From Petrosia ficiformis (Eukaryota > Porifera > Demospongiae > Haplosclerida > Petrosiidae), in contig OX345636.1 of the NCBI GenBank assembly GCA_947044365.1, positions 13,039,309 through 13,103,308 on the forward strand: a stretch of DNA of 64,000 bases, given 5' to 3'. The position numbers and the translations under genes are program-made. Shown in pieces: positions 12,093-21,918 of this stretch. Position 1 is the stretch's first letter, and every line of letters begins with the position of its first letter. Under the pieces are notes generated by a model. That model had not been told where the DNA came from. It made no database searches and worked only from the letters and a program-made list of their open reading frames with translations.

Positions 12093-13085
12093 TTATAAAC
12101 CAAGAGGTCCAACTTGATGGTGTTTTAATGTGGGATTTGCATTCATATTTGTGGAGAAAGCTTCTTCCTTTGTTGCATTCAAACCCACAGATACTCGCAT
12201 TCCCTTCAAAAGATGTGAATCCCCATCACCTCCAAAGCTCAGTACATAAATGTTTCTTTTCTGACATTCTTTCAATATATATTGCCATCTAAACAATACA
12301 TGTTCACTAGTGAATTTATTATTCGTACCAAAACAAGTCAAACAAAGTGATGGAACATCTGGTGCTGCTAATGGTTGGACCATATAGACATATGCATACT
12401 TTGATATTTCATGAGCTGAAAACACTCTCTCAATGGCTTCAAATGAAATAGCCAAGAATGAGTCACCATCTGGAAGACCAAACTGATTAACTGGAAGAAC
12501 AAACCCAACACACCTATCAGTTTCACTATCATATGATATGACCCTTCTTCTCCAATTGTTACAATATGTGGCACATTATACTGTGTTAAATGTGCAGTCA
12601 AATCATCAAACCTGAATTCCCCCTCACATAAAACTTTAGATTCTTTACGTATTATTCGTTGCACGGTTCGGACAGAGGGGAAGGATTGTGATAAATTCTG
12701 CTGGAGGAATTCATAAGCTAAAGGTCCAGTATAAACGAACAAGGATGTTGCAAACTTTTGAACCACTCCTGGGTGTCTCACACCTTGGGGAAGTGGAGAA
12801 GCATTTTGTTCTGCATTTGAAATAATGTCGTAAAACAGAAACGAAAGAGCTGGTACTTAAGCCAGTACATGAGCTCTTTTCAGAGCCTGTGTTTGATGTG
12901 CTACAGTGTAACAAACTTGCAAGCCTTGCATTTTCTGACAAGAGATGCTCGATTTCATTCATAACAGAGAAATAGTCTGTAATTTGACTGATCAAAAGCC
13001 ATTCCTGCTTCTTCCAATTTCCTCTTTTCTCTTCCATGATGAGACCAGTCCAGAACACAATTAGAAACAGCCTCTCTCTCAGCAT
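12093..13085 (-). pseudogene. Transposase-like N-terminal core (three overlapping frames)
   Basis: The three segments 13085-12711, 12781-12368 and 12455-12093 continue each other after small frameshifts. Recognisable blocks are GVVQKFATSLFVYTGPLAYE with SVRTVQRIIRKE, then ISKYAYVYMVQPL, then YVLSFGGDGDSHLLKGMR. The acidic GGDGDS motif is a candidate active-site element, but this is inference. There are at least two indels relative to an open frame. Confidence 0.5.
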
Positions 13086-13107
13086 CTCATTCCGGGTCTA
13101 AATTAAT

Positions 13108-14219
13108 TCAGACAGGGGCATTCACAAAAACCTGACCATGACTTGCATCATCTACATCCGACTCGTGCTTGGTACTCGAGGAGATACTGGTTTTGGTGAA
13201 TGCTAGTCCTGTATTAGTCATTAAAGCATCTAGATTTGTAGGATTGATTTGGGGGTTTGTGCCAATTTCTTTATTTGTAGGAGGTAAATCATCATGTGAT
13301 GACTCATTTGTGGCATCATCGTGTGATGACTCATTCGCGGCATCAGACAAATTACTTGATGTGGTTGAGGATGTGCTTTCAGTGCAGGGAAGTGATCCAG
13401 ACGAGAATTGAGAAGTTGAAGTTGAGAAAGACCCAGCCGACAAGAAACCAAGCATAGACATTTGAACAGATTCAGATGGTTTGTTTAGTTGAGAACACAT
13501 TTTTACATGTCTTGTCCAATTAGAAATTAAGTATGATGACCCAACAACAGATTTGTCTTTACGATAAATCTGAATATATGTTTTGCAAGGATTGCACTTC
13601 ACACGAACAGAGACTAAGTAACTCCTAACTAAATTGGCAATGCAAATTGTGAAACGCTGTTCTATTTCAATTTTCTAAGCTTTTCATTACGCTGCTTCCT
13701 TACCCAAGCAGCAATACCTGTTGAGACACAGATGAAACAGAATCAAAGTTGGACTCAACAGATCCAGTTTCAGTTTTACTGTATTCATTAACTTTAACTG
13801 GCCTTTTCACTATGGAGTGATGCACAGTTTTACGCTTTTTCTGCCTCATTACAGACTTCTTTGTTTCTTCTTGACCCTCATCTTGACCAAACTTCTTTTT
13901 CGCTTCTGCAACAAAATTCCTTATACGAAGCTTATGGCGAGGTGGAAATACACATGGAGTAGTTGAACTTGCCAATACAGAGTTATGATACTCTTTGAGA
14001 CCAGCACAATTTTCATTCACAAAATAGTTCTATTGAATAACCTGGTTTTTCACTGACATCCATTGATGTAATTACATCAATTGAATCAAAACCTGACACC
14101 AGGTAACAGTTTACAACATATGAAGGTAGCCTTTCTCGCAACAGGTTCAAGATATCACTTGAAGCCTCCTTAGCCGAGACGTCACAATCATCATGACAAG
14201 TAATTGCATCCTCATTCAT
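13108..14219 (-). pseudogene. Transposon N-terminal region with BED-like zinc finger and Ser-rich linker
   Basis: The segment 13602-13108 starts with KCNPCKTYIQIYRKDKS and WTRHVKMC, a C2HC-type arrangement typical of BED or BED-like DNA-binding fingers. It runs into a Ser/Thr-rich linker with duplicated ESSHDD motifs. Upstream, 14020-13700 is Lys/Arg-rich and begins near NENCAGLKEYHNSV; 14219-14013 carries LPSYVVNCYLVSGFDS. The stretch between 13602 and 13700 contains stops in all continuing frames, so the coding region is broken there. Confidence 0.5.
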
Positions 14220-14551
14220 ATCTGAGCATGTATCACTCCACAGCGAGCTCCACAGTAGTTGAGACTGTTGAGTGGCCCGAGGCGAGGAGTGGCTATCTAA
14301 CCAGCTCCACTAAAAATCAAAGCCTGTGAAATGAGGTGAAATCATATGATAATTGCCTGTCGAGTTCTATAACATATAACCACACACTCACCTTGTGAAA
14401 ACAATGAAACCCTAGAAGAAAACCACTGAACGTTGCAAAATGTATATCCACGTGGTGTCTGTAATTTGTATTATTAGTAGTTTATTAACTGTTTAACTCT
14501 AATAAGACGAATATTTATATAGTTATTATTCTTTGTTAGTATATACATATA

Positions 14552-15192
14552 TAGTCTCGTACCCAGACTGTCACGCCCCATGGCGAAAAACAGTCTGGTA
14601 ACTTGGGCAAACATTCCTGGCGCAGTGACGTTACACCGCGTTTTCATCACATGACAGGTGTTTGTAATAATATGGCGTAGTTAGAGTTGTGTTTTATTTG
14701 TGGACAACTTCAGCGTCCCTGCAGTGGAAGAAGAGTGATCATAGCTACTTCTACTAGTTTTAATATTTTCGGCGTCTGGAACTTTCTTCAGAGAGCCAAA
14801 ATAGTACTACCAGATAAATCCTTTTTTTGTAGAAAGTGTTTTATGACTGTTGTTTTTGTTTCCAGCCCCAGTCGGGAGAGAAACAAAAACATCTTTACCC
14901 CTTACAAAGTTAATCATTGTTTCGTGTTGTTCACACGAGACTGTTATATCCTGCTTGAGAAATAGCCATTTTTAAAGCATCTTCTATAGCTTCTAAAGGG
15001 AACGCCATCTTTAAGTATTTCCAGTCACCTAATGACACCTATTCAAGAGTTAATCACATGATTCGTACTAATATTTGAAATCTGATTGGTTATTTCGTTT
15101 TCTCTGTAATAAACGTCACTGCGCCAGGAATGTTTGCCCAAGTTACCAGACTGTTTTTCGCCATGGGGCGTGACAGTCTGGGTACGAGACTA
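14552..15192. mobile_element. Non-autonomous element with 81-bp perfect TIRs and 9-bp target duplication
   Basis: The left end starts TAGTCTCGTACCCAGACTG and the right end is its exact reverse complement over about 81 bp. The target duplication ATACATATA is perfect (14543-14551 and 15193-15201). The interior is about 480 bp and contains a CxxC...CxxC reading frame on the plus strand. Long TIRs with a 9-bp duplication are typical of MULE-type elements, but the family is not assigned here. A second, 59-bp palindromic element sits directly against the right target duplication. Confidence 0.85.
14672..14965 (+). pseudogene. Zinc-binding (CxxC...CxxC) N-terminal fragment carried inside the TIR element
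   Basis: After ATGGCG an in-frame TAG interrupts the reading. It then continues with CFICGQLQRPCSGRRV and, about 45 residues later, FFCRKCF, giving two CxxC pairs that could bind one zinc. The frame stays open to 14965, but the last part has no recognised domain and may be intron. The likely origin is the first exon of the gene of the full-length parent element, kept in this internally deleted copy. The early TAG (one change from CAG) makes it non-functional. The parent protein is not recognised. Confidence 0.45.
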
Positions 15193-15201
15193 ATACATAT
15201 A

Positions 15202-15260
15202 TAGTCTCGCGAGCCAGACCCGCCCACCTCTTGGGTGGGCGGGTCTGGCTCGCGAGACTA
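15202..15260. mobile_element. 59-bp palindromic mini-element with the same TAGTCTCG end
   Basis: The sequence is a perfect inverted repeat around a short centre (TAGTCTCGCGAGCCAGACC ... GGTCTGGCTCGCGAGACTA). The same 9-mer ATACATATA lies on both sides (15193-15201 and 15261-15269). Three copies of the target 9-mer therefore bracket two adjacent elements, which fits one insertion into the target duplication of the other. Confidence 0.8.
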
Positions 15261-15284
15261 ATACATATAATGGAGGATAGGTCC

Positions 15285-15318
15285 TAGTCTCGCGTAGCCA
15301 GCTGGCTACGCGAGACTA
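15285..15318. repeat. 34-bp perfect palindrome, TAGTCTCG-ended
   Basis: TAGTCTCGCGTAGCCAG is followed immediately by its reverse complement. The terminal eight bases match the two elements to the left. No target duplication is visible. It may be a minimal, loop-less member of the same family. Confidence 0.75.
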
Positions 15319-15808
15319 AGGTGGAGCTAGGTAGCTTTCTCAATGGTGGTGTAGTAGCAACCATTACCTCGATTGTTTTTGGTTTGAAGTGTTTCTTGGC
15401 TAGCGACAGCCATGAAACAGGATCACTTGTGTTTTGTGTGTCCATATTTACTCTCTTTATTGCCCTCATTTCATCTTAAAGTTGTGAAACGGTAACTGTG
15501 AGTTATAAAAATTGTCATAACTTTAGAACCAAAAGGTTTTAGAAGAGTTCCTACGTTATTTTTTTCCTTGTATAATTTTAAGTCTACCAGTACCCCGTTT
15601 GAATTGTCAATGTTTTTATTTTTCCAGAGAAAGTGCTAACAGACAGACACACAGACAAAACGATTACCGTACCCTTCCGCCTACGCTACGCGGCGAGGGT
15701 AATAACTAGATGAATGTAAAACATTGTGGGGGCGAGCCTTCGGTAGTGAGCATGAGCAGATTGCAGGCGCCACGTGGGCATACAGCAAGTGTTACCAGTT
15801 TAGAGATG
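15319..15808. other. Non-coding spacer with transposon-like terminus
   Basis: No gene was recognised. Around 15635-15705 there is a run of short ACAGACAGACACACAGAC repeats, followed by an imperfect palindrome (ATTACCGTACCC ... GAGGGTAAT) that is GC-rich for this window. This looks like the end of a further repeat element. A 61-codon minus-strand frame at 15284-15469 has no recognisable domain. Confidence 0.4.
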
Positions 15809-15916
15809 GCGTCAGAGAAAAGTTGTAATGTTAGTGAGTTGAAAGCTGGTGATAATACCACTGTTCACGGTCATATATTGGACCTTTCCCCTATAAAGAC
15901 TAGTAAAAATATATAG
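15809..15916 (+). pseudogene. Short fragment resembling the start of an OB-fold-like repeat-associated protein
   Basis: The ATG at 15809 opens a 35-codon frame (ASEKSCNVSELKAG, then VHGHILDLSPIKTSKN) that stops just before the end of the Helitron-type exon on the other strand. The pattern (basic, then VHG-x2-x2-LSPIK) resembles the start of OB-fold-like proteins common in sponge repeats. It is truncated after about 35 residues. Assignment is weak. Confidence 0.25.
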
Positions 15917-15946
15917 CAATGAACAAGGACAATGGCTTACACTTAC

Positions 15947-16921
15947 TTGCAACTGGGACGGTATGCAGCCAGGATCCATGTTATTCTGAGCTGAATATAA
16001 TTTTGGATAAGCATTATCCGTTTTGCATCGTTTGCATTCTGTAGAGCCACTGACAGCAACCATGAGTAATGATTCATGACAAAATGTACACTCATGGTCT
16101 AAACTAATGTGTCCCAATTCTTCATGAAATTTCATAATTTTTTGAACAGTTTGATGTTCTTGTGATCGATTTTCAGCTCTTTGTCTATCACACATTCTCT
16201 GTGCTTCTAATCTTCCCTCCCTGTTCTCAGGAGTTTCTTCAGTTCTCCTACGCTCATCACATGTTCTCTGAGCGTCTAGTCTTCTCTGCATGTTCTCAGG
16301 GGTTTCTTCAGTTCTCCTACGCTCATTACATGTTCTCTGAGCGTCTAGTCTTCTCTGCCTGTTCTCAGGGGTCTCTTCAGTTCTCCTACACTCATTACAT
16401 GTTCTCTGAGCGTCTAGTCTTCTCTGCCTGTTCTCAGGGGTCTCGTCAGTTCTCCTACGCTCATTACATGTTCTCTGAGCGTCTAGTCTTCTCTGACTGT
16501 TCCCAGGGGTCTCTTCAGTTCTCCTACACTCATTACATGTTCTCTGAGCGTCTAGTCTTCTCTGCCTGTTCTCAGGGGTCTCTTCAGTTCTCCTACAATC
16601 ATCACGCGTTCTCTGAGCGTCTAGTCTTCTCTGCCTGTTCTCGGGGGTCTCTTCAGTTCTCCTACGGTCATCGCGCATTCTCTGAGCTTCTAGTCTGGCA
16701 TGCTTTCTCTCTGGATTCTCTTGCTGGGTCCGTCTTCTTCTGTCAGCTGCTCTTCTTTTTTGTAGTCTCTGTTCACGCTCGTCAGCAGTCTCTGACAATC
16801 TTCGACGTTTATCTCGTTCACATCTGAGAGCAAGTCGCTGTTCACGCTCTTCTTCAGTCTCAGATAATCTTCGACGTTTTTCTCTTTCACGCCTGATGGC
16901 TAAGCTTTCTTTAGTCGACAT
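15947..16921 (-). CDS. First exon of a Helitron-type replication/helicase protein (truncated element)
   Basis: ATG at 16921, with a 325-codon exon ending at a consensus donor (GTAAGT at 15946-15941). The N-terminus is extremely rich in Arg and Glu. It is followed by eight or so copies of a 23-residue repeat, then by a zinc-binding segment (HECTFCHESLL ... TECKRCK) and the motif YSAQNNMDPG ... PSQLQ. In sponge and fungal Helitron-like Rep/helicase proteins this last motif lies just before the 'GLTQ.EE' block that opens the next domain. That continuation was not found downstream on this strand, so the Rep nuclease and PIF1-like helicase are missing here. The exon itself is free of stops. Alternative reading: a captured gene fragment. 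Confidence 0.6.
16195..16705 (-). repeat. 69-bp in-frame tandem repeat (23-residue unit, about 7-8 copies)
   Basis: The unit encodes RRTEETPENRQRRLDAQRT plus four residues (CNEC, CNER, CDER or RDDC). Copies differ mostly at the Cys/Arg positions. The length is a multiple of three throughout, so the exon stays open. High charge and regular heptad-like spacing suggest an extended helix. Unequal exchange would change the copy number without breaking the frame. Confidence 0.8.
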
Positions 16922-17035
16922 GATACTTCACGTGGACCAACAAGTAGTACACGTCTATATTAGTTAAAGCTATTTCACCCCACCTGGGGCCAAGTGGTCC
17001 CCGCGGGATAAAAAGACGTACGTACGCAAGCAAGC

Positions 17036-17059
17036 AATCAATCAATCAATCAACCAAGA
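17036..17059. repeat. AATC tetranucleotide microsatellite
   Basis: Short run of (AATC) units directly before the retroelement fragment. It is preceded by GTACGTACGCAAGCAAGC. Confidence 0.7.
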
Positions 17060-17313
17060 TTCTCGACTAGTGTGGGGCTCAGCCTCCTTCAATGCAATAG
17101 CGTGTAGTGTAGTTGCAGTGTGTGTGGCTATGGCGTTTGAAGGGTCTGCCTTCCTGATAGCTCTCTTATGTTCCCTTTGTTTTAGAGTTCAACCAGTCTC
17201 CCCGATGTATACATCTCCGCATTCACATAGAATTTTGTAATTATGCCAATCTTCTCTTCCTGTTTTATCTTGGGTTTCACATGTGTAAGAATGTTGCGAA
17301 GTGTTGGTCTAGA
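17060..17313 (-). pseudogene. GIY-YIG endonuclease tail of a retroelement (Penelope-like), fragment
   Basis: On the minus strand the frame reads YKILCECGDVYIGETG, then a stop, then TLKQREHKRAIRKADPSNAI and ALKEAEPH. The VYIGETG motif preceded by a CxC and followed by an EHKRA block is the GIY-YIG nuclease found at the C-terminus of Penelope-like elements. The in-frame TGA falls where Arg (CGA) is expected, consistent with CpG decay. A frame change lies just upstream, near a second homologous block (TLRNILTHVKP). The reverse transcriptase is absent. Confidence 0.6.
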
Positions 17314-17324
17314 GGTGAAAATAT

Positions 17325-18590
17325 ATAAGAATATCATACACATGGTTACATACAATATTTTCAGTTAGTGGAGGGGCAGAGCCTGTACAATCATTGTTCA
17401 TAAAAGCACTATCTTTTGTCCATTCAATTGCTATTATTATTCGCAGCTGACCCCTTTCTTATTCTGTATGCTTAATATGCTAGAACAATCTGTAGAGTCA
17501 TGTGTATTATATGGATAGTACATGTAAATTATAATATCCACATTTAAACAAACATGTATGAATTTGCTTACTGTCATTAATTACCCTTTGTCTATAAAAG
17601 AAATGTCTGGATATAATTCTGAATTGTATACATAATCAGATATCTGTTGGAAATAATAATAATAAGTCATGAATGTCATGTATTAATTCCATATTGTAAG
17701 CATTGCTTTGAATTCATCCAGCAGCAACAGAATTTGACCATCAAGTTGTGAACTGAGTCATGAAAAAAAGCAAGTCACATACACCTGCTCCATTCCTAGC
17801 TTATGAGATAAACATGTAACACACTTGGTTCTTGACCCAGGTTACTGTAATTATGTTCTATAATTAATCAAACAATTTGTCCACTCAAATGTAATTTTGT
17901 CCTTACAAGGAGGCGAAACGTCTGGAAAATCGCCAATTGCTGGACGTTATTTCAAGCTCTGGACTATAATTTAGTATTGAAATTCTCATGATTTCCATGG
18001 TTGGGTGGAATTCTATTGGTATGGAACTTAACATTTCTATGAATGATCGTGATACTCTACATATAGAGATATCAATCTGAATGACACCGAGAAGCTGGCT
18101 AAATGAGTGGTGTCAAAGTGGAACAAAGCCTGTCACGTGGAGAACTATGCTAAAAGCACTGGATTCACTTCAAAGACAAGACATAATTAGAAAAGTGATT
18201 GCCTACTTGCAAAAGCCAGAAAATTACCAAAGATACATATCAATGAGCAACTATTCTCATATGACATTTTAAACTATTGATTGCATACTATATAGTTTTT
18301 TTATGGCATCATAATTACCTTGTTTAGTGGTTTGTCCAAATTCCCGGCCCTTATAGTGTGAACCTAATTTTTGGACTATTTTTATGCACTAACTATAAAT
18401 ACTATCACAATTGTCCTGATTGACCTAGGAATTTAATTTTCTGCTTGTTTTAATTATGATGAGTGGTACATGTACATGTATACATATAATATAATAACTA
18501 TAATTAATCATCTTGCATAATTACTATGCCTTGGAATTGGCTGAGATTCTGAAATTGGATTATCACTAATGATTAAAATCAGTGGATGTA
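17325..18590 (+). repeat. Segmental duplicate of the 3' end of the death-domain gene
   Basis: Sequence from 17325 follows 5812 onward closely (AAGAATATC(A/G)TACACATGG, then GCTGACCCCTTTCTTATTC at 17445 and 5928), then intron, last exon and 3' flank (TTGACCTAGGAATTTAATTT). The copy lacks the roughly 500 bp corresponding to about 6523-7029, joining at a shared GTGG. Its left edge abuts the GIY-YIG fragment. The 3' end also contains part of a dispersed repeat (18530-18735). Confidence 0.8.
18010..18272 (+). pseudogene. Decayed copy of the second death-domain exon
   Basis: Homologous to the last exon at 7030-7301, but with the 5' part missing and with indels around 18060-18105 that shift the frame. 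The last 63 codons (WCQSGTKPVTWRTMLKALDS to SHMTF and stop) remain open and similar, including the TAA. Without its acceptor and with a broken frame it cannot encode a full death domain. Confidence 0.8.
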
Positions 18591-18735
18591 ATTAGGCAAA
18601 TTGACTTAAATGCAAGAAACTCCGGTCCTCCGATTTCATGATCAAAAGGCTTTCTGTCACTTCCATATTGTATATACTAGTTCCTGTCACATGTTTCAAA
18701 AGTATGCAAGTTATTTCATCCGTTATCGGATGAAA
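18530..18735. repeat. Dispersed repeat family A, partial copy
   Basis: Shares GGAATTGGCTGAGATTCTGA, then ATTATCACTAA, ATTAAAATCAG and TGATCAAAAGGC with the fuller copies near 45615-45893 and 54887-55167. A truncated copy is also present near 7525-7570, inside the older duplicate. Confidence 0.65.
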
Positions 18736-21300
18736 TTCTTGCTGTTAAAAAACAAATTTTGGGCTGCTAAAAAAACATCTTGGCGCTATAAACACAAAAC
18801 TCTTACAGCTAAATAATAAACATTTCTTGCCACTAAATGAAAGAGGCTAAACTAGACTGTTGGCAGTGTGCAACATTGATGATCACTACAGGTACAGAAG
18901 GCTTAGCCGATTGTACATACCAAAAGTCTGGACATTGAATAACTAAATGACACATGCAACATGGCTGAACCAGAGAATATACATATTGCTACAAGAGAAG
19001 ACTGTAAGTAAGGCTGAGTGAACTTTGTAGCAAAAACGTTCCCAGAAAATGGATATTATATAAATGTGCTGATGGTGATATAGCGTAATAAATTATAATT
19101 ATGTGCATGATTATAGCAGATGTTAGAGATGCACCAATATCAAGTTTTACTGATAACCAATATTAGCCAATAAATATAAATCTACCGATACTGATTTCCT
19201 TGTTTTTTCTGAAGTATCATTTTTGTATTTGTTATGCTTGCAGGTATTACATGAAGCAAACCTGGTATCTTCCTGCAATAAACCGTTGACTTCTCTTCAA
19301 TTTTCACACTCGACGATCGACACATGACAACACGTAATGCGCCTGCGTAAATATCCGTAAGTTTGTGGCCGATGCCATTATTTCGCAATATCCGCCACTT
19401 TTAACGATGGCAGAGATACGATTTTCGGTAGTTATTTATTGCCACTTCCTTATGAGTAAGTTTTACATTTATAGTCAACTTTTGTTTAGTGTTAATCAGA
19501 GACTGTATGTCAAGTTTGAACCCTATAATGTATTCAATTTGTCTTGCTATACAGAAGAGATTAATGGCTATTATTCAGCAAAGGCTGATTGAAGGGTAAT
19601 TGTAATCATGTTTTCTGTCTGTCTGTGTGTATTTCCAAATATCATTCACACTTTGATCGAGCTATCAACAGACTTGTAAATACACAACTCACGACTGCCA
19701 TTTCATCACTTTCAGAAGACTTCTAGTAGCAAAAGATACATGTATGTAGAAACACAATTTGTTTGGTTTGAAGGCTATTACTGTTGAATCACGGTTTATT
19801 ATGGAGAATATGAACATTGATTCCTGACTACACAACCATGTGGCCATGCAAGTATCTAATCTAATCCTGGTAAGAAAGTCATGATGGTACACTACAAAAA
19901 CAGTTAAAAATTAATAAGTAATTTAGTTGCAAGAATTTAATAATATTCAGTTGTTCAGGATACATACACCTTATAGATACTTTGTACTATTAAATTACAT
20001 TCAATTATAGTTGAAGCACTATAATTTCAGGGTGCTGTCTGAAGGTGGATGCCAGTATGACAGTACTAGTATCTGAAAAAGCTGCATAATGGTTACATCT
20101 AACACCCATATTGAGTGAACACCATGCACAAATGAATCTAGATGAACTGTGGTGGATAGTGTATGTCTCTAGAATGATTACTAGTATAGTTGTTATTGTG
20201 ATCATGTTTAATGCCTTTAAAATCGTAGTGAGAATTTAACTTTGAAACATAATAATTATTATCTATACAATGCTATAAAAGAATACATTACACATTGGTG
20301 AGTAGTGGCCATCTGGGGGAAAATAACTCTGGGTGAATGCCACAAAAGGCTGGCGTTTTAATTACTGTATGATCAAGAGCATGACAATGAGAATTTTGTA
20401 AGTATATCTAAATAAAGTTAATAATAATTTATAATTTAGTAACTTGTTATAGTAATCGGCCATTTTTTAGAATGACCACTTGGAAGAACAATTACAAGAT
20501 CAGACTTCCTTGAAACTCTTATATTGTAATAAAATGGCTAGTGAGATTGAGCTATACTTGGCAGAACTCTATAATTATTTATACTTTAGGATCATTAGAA
20601 GTTCCATTATGAAAAATAGCAATGAAATGCAGCCATTTAAACACCTCTGTGCTGTGCATAGGTAAATGTTATGCTATTATACGTAATTAAAAACTTACAA
20701 ATTTCAGATGTGAGAAAAAACAAAATTAATTATTGAATGAACAAGTTGTGCAATATGCTGTTGTACACTGTTAGTCTGTAAAATATATAATTTAAAAGAG
20801 TTGTCAACATTTATACTTCCTCTGTGAATTTTCAATGCTAGCTACTTGCCTATACCTCTACCGGACAAATGTAGATTTATTAGGTTAGTTATATTTCCAC
20901 AATTGAGGAATGTATAATAATAATTATTATTATGATAACTGATCCCACCACGATGTTTTGATTTTTCAAATTATTAATGTTATAATGATTAATTTTTATA
21001 ATATAACTTTCAGTTTCAATAGCGATTGTCAATCATCAACTAGCTACGTACTGAGACTAAAGACTACTGAGTAATACATGTAAAACAAGGATGAACGGTT
21101 ACATGTCCCCTATATTGTTGATGTACAACGAAGCCACAATAATAATGATGATGTTTAGGAAGCTGATGAACTTCCTGGAATTTAATTTTACGGAAAATGT
21201 GGTTTATCAAGTATGGGCGGGATATGTGCACATGAAAATTTATATAATCATTGAGTTTGTTAGTAACGAGACAAATTATTGTTTGAGTTCACGTTTTCAG
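18736..21300. other. 5' flank of the LNX-type gene; no gene recognised
   Basis: Mostly AT-rich, unassigned DNA. Two short candidate first exons end in good donors: ATG 18961 to GTAAGT at 19004, and ATG 19407 to GTAAG at 19456. Spliced to the acceptor at about 21300, either would run into the TAA upstream of the LNX start, so they would be 5'-untranslated exons with short upstream frames at most. The block 19300-19420 is unusually rich in CG dinucleotides for this window and is the best promoter candidate. Confidence 0.35.
19300..19455 (+). promoter_or_regulatory. Candidate promoter / non-coding first exon for the LNX-type gene
   Basis: A local cluster of CG dinucleotides (CACTCGACGATCGACACATG, then GCGCCTGCG) is followed by CCGATGCCATTATTTCG and GATGGCAGAG, then a good splice donor at 19456. 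The position is about 1.9 kb upstream of the LNX coding start, on the same strand. No TATA box is evident. This is an inference from composition only. Confidence 0.3.
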
Positions 21301-21338
21301 TCATCTAAAATCTTGAGTTTGCAAAGAAGAATAATAAC

Positions 21339-21918
21339 ATGACTCAAGTTATTCGCAGGTCCATGTCCTATACACAAGGTATTGGACGGTCAACCAGTTT
21401 CAAACTTACTCTACCTGGGATCTATGGCTCCATCATTCCACGCAGTATCACTGTTTGTGAATCATGTGGACAAAGTCATGAGCAAGGCAAGAACCATCTT
21501 TTCGATTATCCTTTGGAAGTGGATGACGATCTCATGTGTCAAGTATGTCTTCAGCCATTGGTTGAGCCAGTGGATACGGCATGTGGACATACATTCTGTT
21601 ACAACTGTATAACAAGCCACCTTAGACGCAATCCTTCTTGTCCTTGTGATCGAAGACCACTGCACGAAAGAGATATAAAACCATCTAGCTTGTTAGTGAG
21701 AAGAATTCTGGATAAACTAAGAGTAGTATGCCCTAATACTGCATATTGTGATGCAACTATGCCAAGAAGTTCTCTGGAGAGACATTTACGACTCAGTTGT
21801 CCTGGTACATACGTTCATTGTCCTAGAGAAAGAGAAGGCTGCCAACACGTTGGTCCGAGATCACAGCTGGAGGAACACTTATGGACATGTATGTATGGAG
21901 AAGATAAAGACCCAAAAA
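21339..21918 (+). CDS. LNX: LNX exon 1: RING and TRAF-type zinc fingers
   Basis: Residues 40-47 (CESCGQSH) and 67-104 give a RING of the C3HC3D type: C67, C70, C82, H84, C87, C90, C101 and D104 (MCQVCLQPL, ACGHTFCYNC, SCPCDRR). LNX and TRAF RINGs share the final Asp. Residues 121-174 (CPNTAYC, HLRLSC, CPREREGC, HLWTC) form TRAF-type fingers. The N-terminal 38 residues are Ser/Arg-rich and not conserved. The exon ends in phase 1 at GTAAGT. Confidence 0.92.

Larger units (their letters stand above)
9751..14219 (-). pseudogene. Decayed DNA transposon gene: BED-like finger, transposase-like core, Ulp1 protease, PHD-like finger
   Basis: A chain of minus-strand open segments (14219-14013, 14020-13700, 13602-13108, 13085-12711, 12781-12368, 12455-12093, 12054-10696, 10894-10604, 10431-9751) reads as one protein interrupted by frameshifts and stops. 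In order: a small N-terminal domain (VVNCYLVSGFDSIDVI); a BED-like zinc finger (CNPC ... HVKMC); a core with FGGDGDS and a conserved CEKIFRSARGM block, which I take to be the transposase-like part; a segment beginning GDLCAFQVQ; a Ulp1 domain; and a PHD-like end. Many sponge and cnidarian genomes carry intact relatives of this architecture, but I cannot assign it to a named superfamily. At least six frame disruptions make it non-functional as it stands. The element's termini were not identified. Confidence 0.7.

Noticed and set aside
13169..13411. Plus-strand 80-codon frame
   Set aside because: Shadow of the Ser-rich linker of the minus-strand transposon pseudogene.
16162..16827. Plus-strand 221-codon frame (SYAHYMFSERLVFSACSQG repeats)
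   Set aside because: This is the antisense shadow of the 69-bp repeat of the Helitron-type exon. The minus-strand frame ends in a consensus donor and a recognisable zinc-binding motif; the plus-strand one has nothing.
18961..19003. ATG-containing candidate first exon (MAEPENIHIATRED) with a good donor
   Set aside because: Joining it to the LNX exon acceptor gives an immediate stop, and no other downstream partner was found. Kept only as a possible untranslated exon.
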